Assembly: GCA_028527945.1 (NCBI GenBank)
Contig: JAQQAK010000191.1
Span: 1 to 9,785 of the forward strand
Direction of reading: 5' to 3'
Source of the DNA: Spirochaetaceae bacterium
Lineage (GTDB): Bacteria; Spirochaetota; Spirochaetia; UBA9216
DNA length: 9,785 nt
Shown here: positions 1-6,345 of the stretch, one piece after another
Layout: each line of letters opens with the position of its first letter
Numbering within the stretch: the first letter of the stretch is position 1
The notes under the pieces: generated by a model
What the model was told of the DNA's origin: nothing
Seen by the model: the letters and a program-made list of their open reading frames with translations, nothing else
The model's database searches: none
Position numbers and translations under genes: made by a program

Positions 1-1
1 A

Positions 2-349
2 AACACAAGCGGCCGCTCCGCTTTTACATTTCCAAAAGCGGAAAATATCAATTTTGAGTCCAAAGAGTTGAGAGACCATTTTGATTTTCTGTCAGAGCTC
101 CTCCAAAATTCAGAAAGCTGGGACATAAGCGGTTTTGTGTATAAAATAAACGAAAAAGAGCTCCTTTTGGACACAGGAATAGAAAGGCAGTACAATTCCA
201 AGGAGCTATATAAATATGCAATATTCATAACTGTTCTTGGTTTACTTTCTATATACTCTGTCATCTTACTTCTTGTAAGATACAAAAAAATCACTTGGAA
301 TATGAACCGTATCAAATCTTATTACAAAAAGAAGATAAAAAGGATATAA
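2..349 (+). CDS. C-terminal part of a membrane-anchored protein (truncated by window start)
   Basis: The reading frame is open from base 2 to a TAA at 347-349, so this is the 3' end of a gene that begins outside the window. A TTG at 68 could serve as a start but has no good ribosome site and the frame continues upstream of it, so I treat the gene as cut. The visible 115 residues are a hydrophilic, presumably extracytoplasmic part, then one strongly hydrophobic helix (YAIFITVLGLLSIYSVILLL) and a very basic tail (ending KKKIKRI). That layout fits a single C-terminal membrane anchor with the basic tail in the cytoplasm. I do not recognise the family. It is the only gene on the plus strand and converges on the operon to its right. 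Confidence 0.7.
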   Translation, partial: NTSGRSAFTFPKAENINFESKELRDHFDFLSELLQNSESWDISGFVYKINEKELLLDTGIERQYNSKELYKYAIFITVLGLLSIYSVILLLVRYKKITWNMNRIKSYYKKKIKRI

Positions 350-413
350 GCTTGATTATGATGTAGCAACACAAGGACTTTTTACCTATTCAGCTGAATA
401 AGAAATTTATGAG

Positions 414-435
414 CCGGGAATGACTTGATTCCCGG
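414..435 (+). terminator. Intrinsic terminator after the left-edge gene
   Basis: Perfect 8-bp stem CCGGGAAT / ATTCCCGG with a 6-base loop, followed on the plus strand by TTTATTTC. It lies 65 bases past the stop of the plus-strand gene and separates it from the convergent operon. Reading from the right, the operon meets a run of nine T (minus strand, about 446-454) behind only a weak stem, then the same hairpin, so this may block transcription from both sides. Confidence 0.6.
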
Positions 436-477
436 TTTATTTCAAAAAAAAACTTTGTCATAGCATCAAATGTTTTT

Positions 478-1431
478 CTAAAAAGGCAGTTTGTCCAACT
501 GCACGTTTCCGCCTGATAAAATAATCCCAACATTCTTGTCTTTAAAAAGCTCCGGACGCTTTAAGATAGCAGCAGGAGCGACAGCTGATGAGGGCTCAAT
601 TACAAGCTTCATTCTCTCCCAAATAATTTGCATAGCAGAAACTATCTCATCCTCTTCAACAAGGATAATTTCATTAACGTACTTTTGAATAATAGGAAAA
701 TTACATTCTCCCAATTGTGTTTTAAGACCGTCTGCTATTGTATGAGGAGCTACCGAGGCCTGAATAACACCTTCTTTCAAAGAACGATAGGCATCATCCG
801 CACCTGAAGGCTCGCCTGCAAAGACCTCAATTTCAGGAATTAAACCTTTTGCGGCAAGAGCAGTTCCCGCCAAAAGACCACCTCCGCCAACCGGTGTAAT
901 AATAGCGTCAAGCTCTGTACTTGCATCATTACAGAAATTTATAAGTTCAATAGCAGCTGACGCGTTTCCGTCTATAACCTCTTTCTGATTGGATGGGTGA
1001 AGAATAACAGCGCCTGATTCCTTGCTTATTCTCGCTGTAACAGAAGCACGGGCCTCATTAGTAGGCTCACACTCAATAATCTCCGCGCCATAACCGGCAA
1101 TTGCAGCCTTTTTAACAGCGGGAGCATTTGAAGGCATCACAATAACGGCCTTGATTCCAAGATTTCGTGCTGCAAGGGCAACTGCCTGACCAAAGTTACC
1201 GGAAGAATGGGTAATTACCCCCCTGGAGCGGCTTTCATCATCAAGCGACATTACAGCGTTCATTGCACCACGCATTTTGAAAGCTCCCATCTTTTGGAAA
1301 TTTTCACATTTAAAAACGGCCTTACAGCCAGATATATCGTTAAAATATTCTGAACTCATCACTGGAGTCTCATGAATATAGGGTGCAATTTTTTTTTGTA
1401 TTTTTATAAGTTCATTAATTGTTGTAAACAT
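478..1431 (-). CDS. PLP-dependent serine racemase / threonine- or hydroxyaspartate-dehydratase family enzyme
   Basis: A 317-residue fold-type II PLP enzyme, close in pattern to serine racemase and the metal-activated L-threo-3-hydroxyaspartate and threonine dehydratases. Visible landmarks: Schiff-base lysine K52 in GAFKMRGA, SSGNFGQ (76-82, phosphate/substrate loop), the tetraglycine loop VGGGG (181-185), E207 and D212/D213 in GEPSGADD matching the Mg/Mn site of serine racemase, and SGGN (306-309). There is no C-terminal ACT regulatory domain, so it is not a biosynthetic IlvA. I chose ATG 1431 because AGGAGG stands just before it; a longer frame reaches 1494 but overlaps the racemase gene. 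It is the last gene of the operon, 16 bases after the racemase stop. Odd: GQGT, which I expect after the HP motif, is GNAS here (155-158), and the usual His after SSGN is Phe. Exact substrate (Ser, Thr, 3-hydroxyaspartate, Asp) is not decided by sequence. Confidence 0.85.
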   Translation of the reverse strand: MFTTINELIKIQKKIAPYIHETPVMSSEYFNDISGCKAVFKCENFQKMGAFKMRGAMNAVMSLDDESRSRGVITHSSGNFGQAVALAARNLGIKAVIVMPSNAPAVKKAAIAGYGAEIIECEPTNEARASVTARISKESGAVILHPSNQKEVIDGNASAAIELINFCNDASTELDAIITPVGGGGLLAGTALAAKGLIPEIEVFAGEPSGADDAYRSLKEGVIQASVAPHTIADGLKTQLGECNFPIIQKYVNEIILVEEDEIVSAMQIIWERMKLVIEPSSAVAPAAILKRPELFKDKNVGIILSGGNVQLDKLPF

Positions 1432-1447
1432 AAAAGCCTCCTTTTCT

Positions 1448-2230
1448 TTATAAAAGTTTATCAGGCGCGGCTGCTTTAACAAGAGCTCTGGCAAGAATTC
1501 TCATTGGATCAATTAGTTCTACATCATACTTTAACCCGTGATTTACAAGACCTGTTTCTTCAAAAGCAATGGGCAGTTCAGTGCAACCAAGAATAACAAG
1601 CTGCGCTCCACGAGACGCAAGCTTTTCAACTTCTCCCCTGACAGCGGAAACACTTTTGTCACTGGGCTTGATACCAGACTTTAATCCCCATTCTGGAGCA
1701 TAAATTATCTGGTGAATCTCATCCTGCTTCTCAGGCTCAATAACATTATAGTCAGCAAGTGAAAGTTTTTTTGAATAGAGCCCCTGCTCACGCGTACCAG
1801 TTGTTGACATTATACCAATGTTGCTTCCAGAGGGATATCTGCATTTAATAAAATTAATGGTCTCGTCTATCATATTAATAAGCTCAAGAGGCTTGTCAAA
1901 ACAATAACAAGATAAAGCCTCCATGAAGGAGGCCCAAATTGGCTGAGCATGAAAGGTATTACATGGAATACCAGCTATAGCAGAATAACCTAAAGAAGAA
2001 CAGGTCTGTGTTCCAGCAGCAATAATCTTTGCCATTTGCTTACCCGGGATCTCAGCCTGTCCCAAAAGAAGAGCTTCGGTTCTATCAGAAATCATATCAG
2101 GAAGGCTCATATGCAAAACCTTCAGATGCTCCTGATCAGAACCTGCTCTTGTATTCTCAAGAATAAGTCGATGAAGTATTAAACCAGCAGCTGGACCTAC
2201 CCCGCCGCCTATTATAATTGCGCTTTTCGT
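1448..2230 (-). CDS. Aspartate/glutamate-type amino acid racemase, non-canonical start
   Basis: Cofactor-independent racemase of the Asp/Glu family, about 260 residues, cytoplasmic. Both catalytic cysteines are present: C90 in IPCNTFHA and C216 in GCTEL. The N-terminal glycine-rich start of the fold (SAIIIGGGVGPAAG) is encoded upstream of the first TTG at 2116, so a TTG start would delete it. The frame is open back to a TGA at 2246-2248, yet it holds no ATG, GTG or TTG in that stretch. By alignment with the usual M-K-x-I-G-x-L-G-G start, the initiator should be at 2228-2230, where the codon is ACG, with GGAG eight bases before it; an ATT at 2234-2236 is the alternative. The gene overlaps the 3' end of the symporter gene by 19 bases in the -1 frame, suggesting translational coupling. 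D/L-aspartate is the likeliest substrate given the neighbour. Confidence 0.85.
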   Translation of the reverse strand, partial: TKSAIIIGGGVGPAAGLILHRLILENTRAGSDQEHLKVLHMSLPDMISDRTEALLLGQAEIPGKQMAKIIAAGTQTCSSLGYSAIAGIPCNTFHAQPIWASFMEALSCYCFDKPLELINMIDETINFIKCRYPSGSNIGIMSTTGTREQGLYSKKLSLADYNVIEPEKQDEIHQIIYAPEWGLKSGIKPSDKSVSAVRGEVEKLASRGAQLVILGCTELPIAFEETGLVNHGLKYDVELIDPMRILARALVKAAAPDKLL

Positions 2231-3510
2231 TCCAATATCTCCAGATCAACCTGCTTCTCGCTCTTGGCAACAACCAGAGTTCCTGTCATATCTCCTGCTA
2301 CGTTAACAGCAGTTCTTCCCATATCAAGAATAGCGTCAATACCAAGGATCATCGCGTAAGCAGCGGCAACAGGGGTGCCGGCCTCTACAGGAAGCCCTAC
2401 AGAATTAAGAACCATCAAAAGCATAATTGCACCCGCCCCCGGAACACCGGCAGTACCAATTGAGGCAAGAACAGCTGTAAGAATAACGGTAATCTGTTGG
2501 CCAAAAGATAATGGCATGCCTATAGCAAAACCAATAAATATAGCGCAGACGCCCTGATAAATTGCTGTACCATCCATATTGATAGTAGCTCCAAGCGGGA
2601 GTGTAAATGAATAAACATTTCTTGATACTCCAAAGTTTTTCTCAGCAGCTTCCATTGTTACAGGAAGAGTTCCTGAGGAACTTCTTGTTACAAAGGCTGT
2701 AATGATAGGAGTCTTTGCTCCCTTAAAAAATGTAATGGGATTAATCTTGGAGATAATAAGAATTATGCCATAAACAATTACAACATGAACAATATATCCA
2801 AGGAAGGCCGCAAGAGTAACAGTTCCAAGAGGACCAACAGCCTTTGCCCCCTGCTTTCCAAAAACTACAGCTATAAGTGCAAATACACCTATTGGTGCAT
2901 ATTGAAGAACACCATGAACAATCAGATACATGGCTTCAGCAAGCCCATCAAAAACTTTGAGAAGGGTTTCAGCGCTGTTCTTAATTCTTTCGTTATCATT
3001 TTCTTTAAGACAGGAAATTGAAATACCAAGGATTATGGCAAAAAAGATTGTAGGCAAAACTGCTCCACCAGATATCGCTCCAAAGGGATTCTTTGGAATG
3101 ATGGCAATGAGAGTATCAACAAGCTTGGGTTGTTTTAAGACCTTTCCGGCTGCATCAGCAGCAACACCAAGTTCAAGCCCTATTCCAGGTTTAAAAAGAT
3201 TCCCCATAATTAGACCAACCGCAACAGCAAAGGCTGAAGTGACAAGGTAAAAAATAATAATCTTTACACCAACCTTTCCTAAAGTGGAAGGTTTTATACT
3301 TGCGGCTCCAACTACCAAGGTTGAAAGTATTACGGGCATAACAATCATCTTTAAAAGATTAACGAGTATTGCTCCAAATGGATTAAGCCACGCTGTTTTG
3401 GAACCAAAAATTATTCCTACAATAGCGCCTGCTACAAGACCAATCAAAATCCTCAAAAGCAGATTGGACTTAAAATACCAATCAAGGGGTTTCTTCTTTT
3501 CTGAACTCAT
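2212..3510 (-). CDS. DAACS-family acidic amino acid:cation (probably Na+) symporter
   Basis: 432-residue inner-membrane carrier of the dicarboxylate/amino acid:cation symporter family (GltP/GltT/GltPh type), of usual family length, with eight expected helices and two re-entrant hairpins. Key motifs: RSSSGTLP (276-283, HP1), NMDGT (311-315, TM7), AGVPGAG (354-360, HP2) and D-AILDMGRTAVNVAGD (392-407, TM8). TM8 carries the counterparts of GltPh D390, D394, R397, T398, N401 and D405 (here D392, D396, R399, T400, N403, D407). The Arg for the side-chain carboxylate and the Asp for the amino group together favour aspartate/glutamate over C4-dicarboxylates or neutral amino acids; GltPh takes both L- and D-aspartate. 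The NMD and N/D ligands favour Na+ coupling. AGGAG lies seven bases before the ATG. First gene of a three-gene operon whose second gene is an aspartate-type racemase. Confidence 0.93.
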   Translation of the reverse strand: MSSEKKKPLDWYFKSNLLLRILIGLVAGAIVGIIFGSKTAWLNPFGAILVNLLKMIVMPVILSTLVVGAASIKPSTLGKVGVKIIIFYLVTSAFAVAVGLIMGNLFKPGIGLELGVAADAAGKVLKQPKLVDTLIAIIPKNPFGAISGGAVLPTIFFAIILGISISCLKENDNERIKNSAETLLKVFDGLAEAMYLIVHGVLQYAPIGVFALIAVVFGKQGAKAVGPLGTVTLAAFLGYIVHVVIVYGIILIISKINPITFFKGAKTPIITAFVTRSSSGTLPVTMEAAEKNFGVSRNVYSFTLPLGATINMDGTAIYQGVCAIFIGFAIGMPLSFGQQITVILTAVLASIGTAGVPGAGAIMLLMVLNSVGLPVEAGTPVAAAYAMILGIDAILDMGRTAVNVAGDMTGTLVVAKSEKQVDLEILERKAQL

Positions 3511-3564
3511 TTCTTTTCTCCTATAAAATTACTACAATGGACTACCTGTCATTTTTTTTGCAAA

Positions 3565-3594
3565 GTATTACTGTAGGTATGACAAATAGTATGA
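3565..3594. promoter_or_regulatory. Three direct hexamers at 12-bp period, candidate regulator site upstream of the symporter
   Basis: On the plus strand GTATTA (3565-3570), GTATGA (3577-3582) and GTATGA (3589-3594) stand exactly 12 bases apart. The array lies about 55-85 bases upstream of the symporter ATG and just upstream of a possible weak -35 (minus-strand ATGACA, 3547-3552). The position fits an activator site, and the gene for a NarL-type regulator is next door. Assignment is inference. Confidence 0.35.
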
Positions 3595-3619
3595 AATGCA
3601 AAAGCAAATCAAATATGAT

Positions 3620-3641
3620 AAAAAAGCCTGCCAAGAGGCAG
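3620..3641 (-). terminator. Intrinsic terminator in the symporter leader region
   Basis: On the minus strand the stem CTGCC / GGCAG with a 4-base loop (TCTT) is followed by GCTTTTTT. The T run lies at 3620-3625. It is the second hairpin after the response regulator gene and ends transcripts entering from the right, or serves as an attenuator for the symporter operon. Confidence 0.6.
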
Positions 3642-3719
3642 TTACGCGGGGAGAAGCTTGAAAAAAGCTTTTACAAACTTCAAAGTTTTATCTGTAGTAA
3701 TGAAATCATGGCAAGCCAT
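3642..3719 (-). CDS. Possible 25-codon small ORF ending at a terminator
   Basis: ATG at 3717-3719 opens 25 codons that end in TAA at 3642-3644, one base before the terminator stem. The second half reads LKFVKAFFKLLPA, an amphipathic basic/hydrophobic stretch. There is no clear Shine-Dalgarno before the ATG, and the frame is open further upstream, so it could equally be the tail of a decayed gene or non-coding RNA sequence. The touching stop codon and terminator are what make it worth listing. Low confidence. Confidence 0.2.
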   Translation of the reverse strand: MACHDFITTDKTLKFVKAFFKLLPA

Positions 3720-3776
3720 TGCCGTAAATGGGCCATTAGAAGAAAAGATTAAAAAAAAACAAACAAAATACCATAG

Positions 3777-3800
3777 CTAATACTCCATTTGGTGTATTAG
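3777..3800 (-). terminator. Hairpin immediately after the response regulator gene
   Basis: Outer arms CTAATAC (3777-3783) and GTATTAG (3794-3800), one symmetric mismatch, then an inner CCA/TGG. It starts directly at the regulator stop codon. On the minus strand it is followed by T-rich sequence with a run of nine T (3751-3759), but this begins about 18 bases after the stem, so termination efficiency is uncertain. Confidence 0.5.
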
Positions 3801-3801
3801 G

Positions 3802-4452
3802 CTAAATATAATCAGTTAAATTCTCGTCAATCACCTTTTTAATAAACTCAACCTTCGAACTAACATTAAGTTTTCTATAAATATGAAGGATATGCTTTTT
3901 TGCAGTGGAAGAGGCTATATTAAGCTCTTCTGCCATCTCTTTATAGGTATACCCCTCGACTATTGCCTTGAAAATATCAATCTCCCGTGGAGTAAGGTTA
4001 TAGTCATCAGGGGTTTTATTTCGCTGTTCCTTCTGTCTTAACTCATCAAGTAATTTCCTTGCGGCTCCGGGGCTTATAGGAGAGCCTCCATTTGAAAGGC
4101 TCCTTATCTGATTTACAAGATCACCAGGGGCAGAATTCTTCAAAATATAACCAGAAGCCCCCGCCTGTACAGCCTTTACGATCTTATCATGCTCTTCAAA
4201 TATAGTGAGCATAAGTATATCTATATCAGGATACTCAGCCTTAATCATTCTTGTGGCCTTTATGCCATTAATACCAGGAAGCTCTATATCCATAAGAACA
4301 ACATTAGTCAGTCTCAATACCTCTTTATCAGAAATAAGCTCTTCAGCTGATTCACAGGTTTTAAGAACTCTAAAATCCTTTTCAAGCTTGAGAAGATATT
4401 TAAACCCCTCTCTAGCGTCTATTGAGTCTTCTACAATAACAAGATTTATCAC
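3802..4452 (-). CDS. NarL/LuxR-family response regulator
   Basis: 216 residues in two domains. The receiver domain (about 1-120) has the acidic pair E8/D9, phospho-acceptor D55 in LMDIELPG, T83 and K105, all in the expected places. The C-terminal LuxR-type helix-turn-helix (about 152-210) begins LTPREIDIF and contains the usual EMAEELNIASSTAKKHI recognition region. So this is a phosphorylation-controlled DNA-binding transcription factor of standard length. The start is GTG (4450-4452), directly after the kinase TAG stop at 4453-4455, with GGTGAG just upstream; the two genes are evidently co-translated. Partner is the adjacent kinase, whose HisKA_3-type core is the class that pairs with NarL regulators. 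Likely targets are the kinase operon itself or the symporter operon downstream, but no site is proven. Confidence 0.93.
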   Translation of the reverse strand: MINLVIVEDSIDAREGFKYLLKLEKDFRVLKTCESAEELISDKEVLRLTNVVLMDIELPGINGIKATRMIKAEYPDIDILMLTIFEEHDKIVKAVQAGASGYILKNSAPGDLVNQIRSLSNGGSPISPGAARKLLDELRQKEQRNKTPDDYNLTPREIDIFKAIVEGYTYKEMAEELNIASSTAKKHILHIYRKLNVSSKVEFIKKVIDENLTDYI

Positions 4453-6219
4453 CTACTCACCAACCCTGAACTGAAAATCAAAGTTTGCTCCTTTTCCGGG
4501 CTTCGCGATAATTTTTAAAACTCCATCCATTCTTTCAGCTCGGCTATAAAGCCCCTGAAGACCAAAACCATTTTTAACTGCATCTCTCAAAATAAAGCCC
4601 TCACCATCATCAGAATATTTTAATAATATTTTCTGTGGAGCCAAGGAAAGTTTTATCCATACCCTTCTGGCACTAGAATGCTTCATGGTATTAGAAACAA
4701 GCTCCTGAATAATCTTTTCACAATCATATATAAAATCAGGCTCCATTAATGCAATCTCTTCATCATCAGGAAGAGAACATTCAAATTTGATATTTTTCAA
4801 TTTAAGTCGCTCGCTGACAACCTTATCAAAAAAATCGAATAGATCAAGTCTTGCAACCTGCCTACCCTCACCTGCAGATAGAATCTCTTTTAAATCAAGA
4901 ATAGCCTCACCTGTATTTTTTTCAATACGTTCAAGCATCTCTTTAACAATCAGCTTTTCATCTCGCTCCAAAGCACTTTTGGCAACATGATTGCTAATAT
5001 TAATTCCTGTAAGCCTGGCACCAAGAGAGTCATGGAGGTTTCCAAATATCCGCTCTTTTTCTTCTATTAATCTTAGCCTAACATTCTCCTGCTGCAGTTT
5101 TATTACAGCCTGAGTTCTCTGGGCGACCTTTTCCTCCATACGCTGAGACGATTCCGCGCTTTGATCAGAAAGTTGATTAAAAAGTCTGGCCATTAAATTA
5201 AACTCAACACCAGGAAGCTCAGGAATTCTCGCGCGGGTGTCTCCGCCTTCAAATCGATGCAAAACGGAGATAATCTTTTCAAGTGGATTCGTAACAAGCC
5301 GCCGGGTTGTAAAAGCAATCAATGCCCCCAAAAGAAACATTAATAATAGATCCAGAATAATAATGATAAATATTGTTTGCTGAGAAAAATCCATAATCTC
5401 CGAATACGGAAGAAACAGCAGCATTATCCAGCCGGTAGACTCGTTCCTGACAGTACTTACCATAAAACGATCTCCAAAGATTTCATAGGTTGTAAATGGA
5501 GTCTCTTCATTTACAAGCTCCGGATAATTAAATGTCTTAAGCTCTGTAACTGTCTCCGGTGCTTCTGAAAATTGATCTACCAAAATTTCCATTTTTTTAT
5601 TAAGCAGAATAACCCTACCTTTCATTGGAATCTTTAGATAAGCGACAACATTATCAAGTCCATTAAATATTAGATCAAGCCCAAGAACTCCTACTAATTG
5701 ATCATTCTTATATACCGGCTTAACAGCAGTAATGCCAAGAGCCTCAACACTCGCGTAAATATAAGGAGAAGTTAAACAGTACTCTCCGGCATCAATAGCC
5801 TCGATGTACCATGGCCGAAGCCTTGGATCATAGCCCTCAGGAAAAACCGGAGTATAGTTTGTAAAACCTGGCCCCATTCCCCATTCAAACATTCTACCAT
5901 CAGCAGTTCCTAAATAAAGAGCTCTGACACGATCATGTCTAACCACAACATTATTAATAAAGAGCTCTGACATTTCTTCAATATCAACGTCTTGTACTGC
6001 GCTTGACGAAGACAGGGATGTTACAAGAGCCTCAATTTCGCCAAAGATCAAATCAAGCTGAGAATCAGCACTGTCAAGAATAAGAGCAGAGGTACGCTCA
6101 GCATTATCAAGAGAAAAATCTTTCAAAAGTTCATAATCCACAAGAAGCAATGCCGCTAATGAAAGAGCAACTATTGTGATTGTTATAAGTGTATTTTTTC
6201 CTTGAATGCTTGAGACCAT
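4453..6219 (-). CDS. Sensor histidine kinase with periplasmic amino-acid-type dCache domain (HisKA_3 family)
   Basis: 588 residues. Order: membrane helix about 10-27; periplasmic double-Cache domain about 35-270; second helix about 281-303; HAMP about 304-357; short coiled coil about 357-390; HisKA_3 dimerisation domain with phospho-acceptor H396 in NLHDSLG; HATPase_c about 495-586 with N510 in ELVSN, the DDGEGF box (537-542) and GFGLQGL (551-557). The kinase is complete and should phosphorylate the adjacent NarL-type regulator. The distal ligand pocket region YDPRLRPWY (130-138) plus Y153 and D182 reproduces, at constant offset, the residues I recall for amino-acid-binding dCache domains (PctA Y121, R126, W128, Y129, Y144, D173). 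It is therefore probably a direct amino acid sensor, here next to an acidic amino acid uptake operon. The start ATG lacks a ribosome site and sits almost at the predicted transcription start. Confidence 0.92.
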   Translation of the reverse strand: MVSSIQGKNTLITITIVALSLAALLLVDYELLKDFSLDNAERTSALILDSADSQLDLIFGEIEALVTSLSSSSAVQDVDIEEMSELFINNVVVRHDRVRALYLGTADGRMFEWGMGPGFTNYTPVFPEGYDPRLRPWYIEAIDAGEYCLTSPYIYASVEALGITAVKPVYKNDQLVGVLGLDLIFNGLDNVVAYLKIPMKGRVILLNKKMEILVDQFSEAPETVTELKTFNYPELVNEETPFTTYEIFGDRFMVSTVRNESTGWIMLLFLPYSEIMDFSQQTIFIIIILDLLLMFLLGALIAFTTRRLVTNPLEKIISVLHRFEGGDTRARIPELPGVEFNLMARLFNQLSDQSAESSQRMEEKVAQRTQAVIKLQQENVRLRLIEEKERIFGNLHDSLGARLTGINISNHVAKSALERDEKLIVKEMLERIEKNTGEAILDLKEILSAGEGRQVARLDLFDFFDKVVSERLKLKNIKFECSLPDDEEIALMEPDFIYDCEKIIQELVSNTMKHSSARRVWIKLSLAPQKILLKYSDDGEGFILRDAVKNGFGLQGLYSRAERMDGVLKIIAKPGKGANFDFQFRVGE

Positions 6220-6224
6220 GGCTC

Positions 6225-6253
6225 ATTATAGTTTAGTCTAAAGTTGAGTGCAA
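6225..6253 (-). promoter_or_regulatory. Sigma-70-type promoter of the kinase-regulator operon
   Basis: On the minus strand TTGCAC (6248-6253), a 17-base spacer and a perfect TATAAT (6225-6230). The -10 hexamer ends five bases before the ATG at 6219, so the expected transcription start falls on or next to the start codon and the message would be leaderless. No Shine-Dalgarno fits between. Confidence 0.65.
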
Positions 6254-6276
6254 TGAGAATTGATTCTTTATTTTTT
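6243..6276. repeat. 34-bp element, copy A, overlapping the kinase -35 region
   Basis: Matches 7453-7486 in the same orientation, with only five or six differences over the first 33 bases. Its core is AGAATTGATTCT (6256-6267), a palindrome with one off-centre mismatch. It overlaps and lies just upstream of the -35 box, a typical place for a regulator to bind. Confidence 0.4.
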
Positions 6277-6292
6277 TAATTAAATTGAAAGT

Positions 6293-6328
6293 CCACCTCA
6301 GGCTGTAATTCAGCCCGGGCGGAGGTTT
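6293..6328. terminator. Imperfect hairpin between the hydrolase and kinase genes
   Basis: The outer arms ACCTC / GAGGT enclose GGCTG / CAGCC with an unequal internal bulge. The sequence after it is T-rich on the plus side (TTTCTTTATGTT) and only weakly so on the minus side. It lies between the hydrolase stop and the kinase promoter and probably separates the two transcripts. Confidence 0.35.
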
Positions 6329-6345
6329 CTTTATGTTAAAAGTGC

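Noticed and set aside
387..400. 14-bp perfect palindrome TATTCAGCTGAATA
   Set aside because: It lies downstream of a gene with no promoter nearby and no second copy in the window, so I could not give it a role.
1431..1494. Longer N-terminus for the PLP enzyme starting at 1494
   Set aside because: It would overlap the racemase 3' end, adds residues without family similarity, and the ATG at 1431 has an excellent AGGAGG.
2212..2248. Programmed -1 frameshift fusing symporter and racemase
   Set aside because: The overlap is in the right frame relation, but there is no full slippery heptamer (only CGA AAA G) and no clear stimulatory hairpin; a non-canonical start or base change is simpler.
3537..3752. 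71-codon plus-strand ORF in the symporter leader region
   Set aside because: It runs antisense through the terminator, the hexamer array and the small ORF, has no good ribosome site, and the signals on the other strand explain the region better.
3601..3760. Known riboswitch (lysine or glycine type) in the symporter leader
   Set aside because: I could not find the conserved core sequences of these classes; only simple hairpins are visible.
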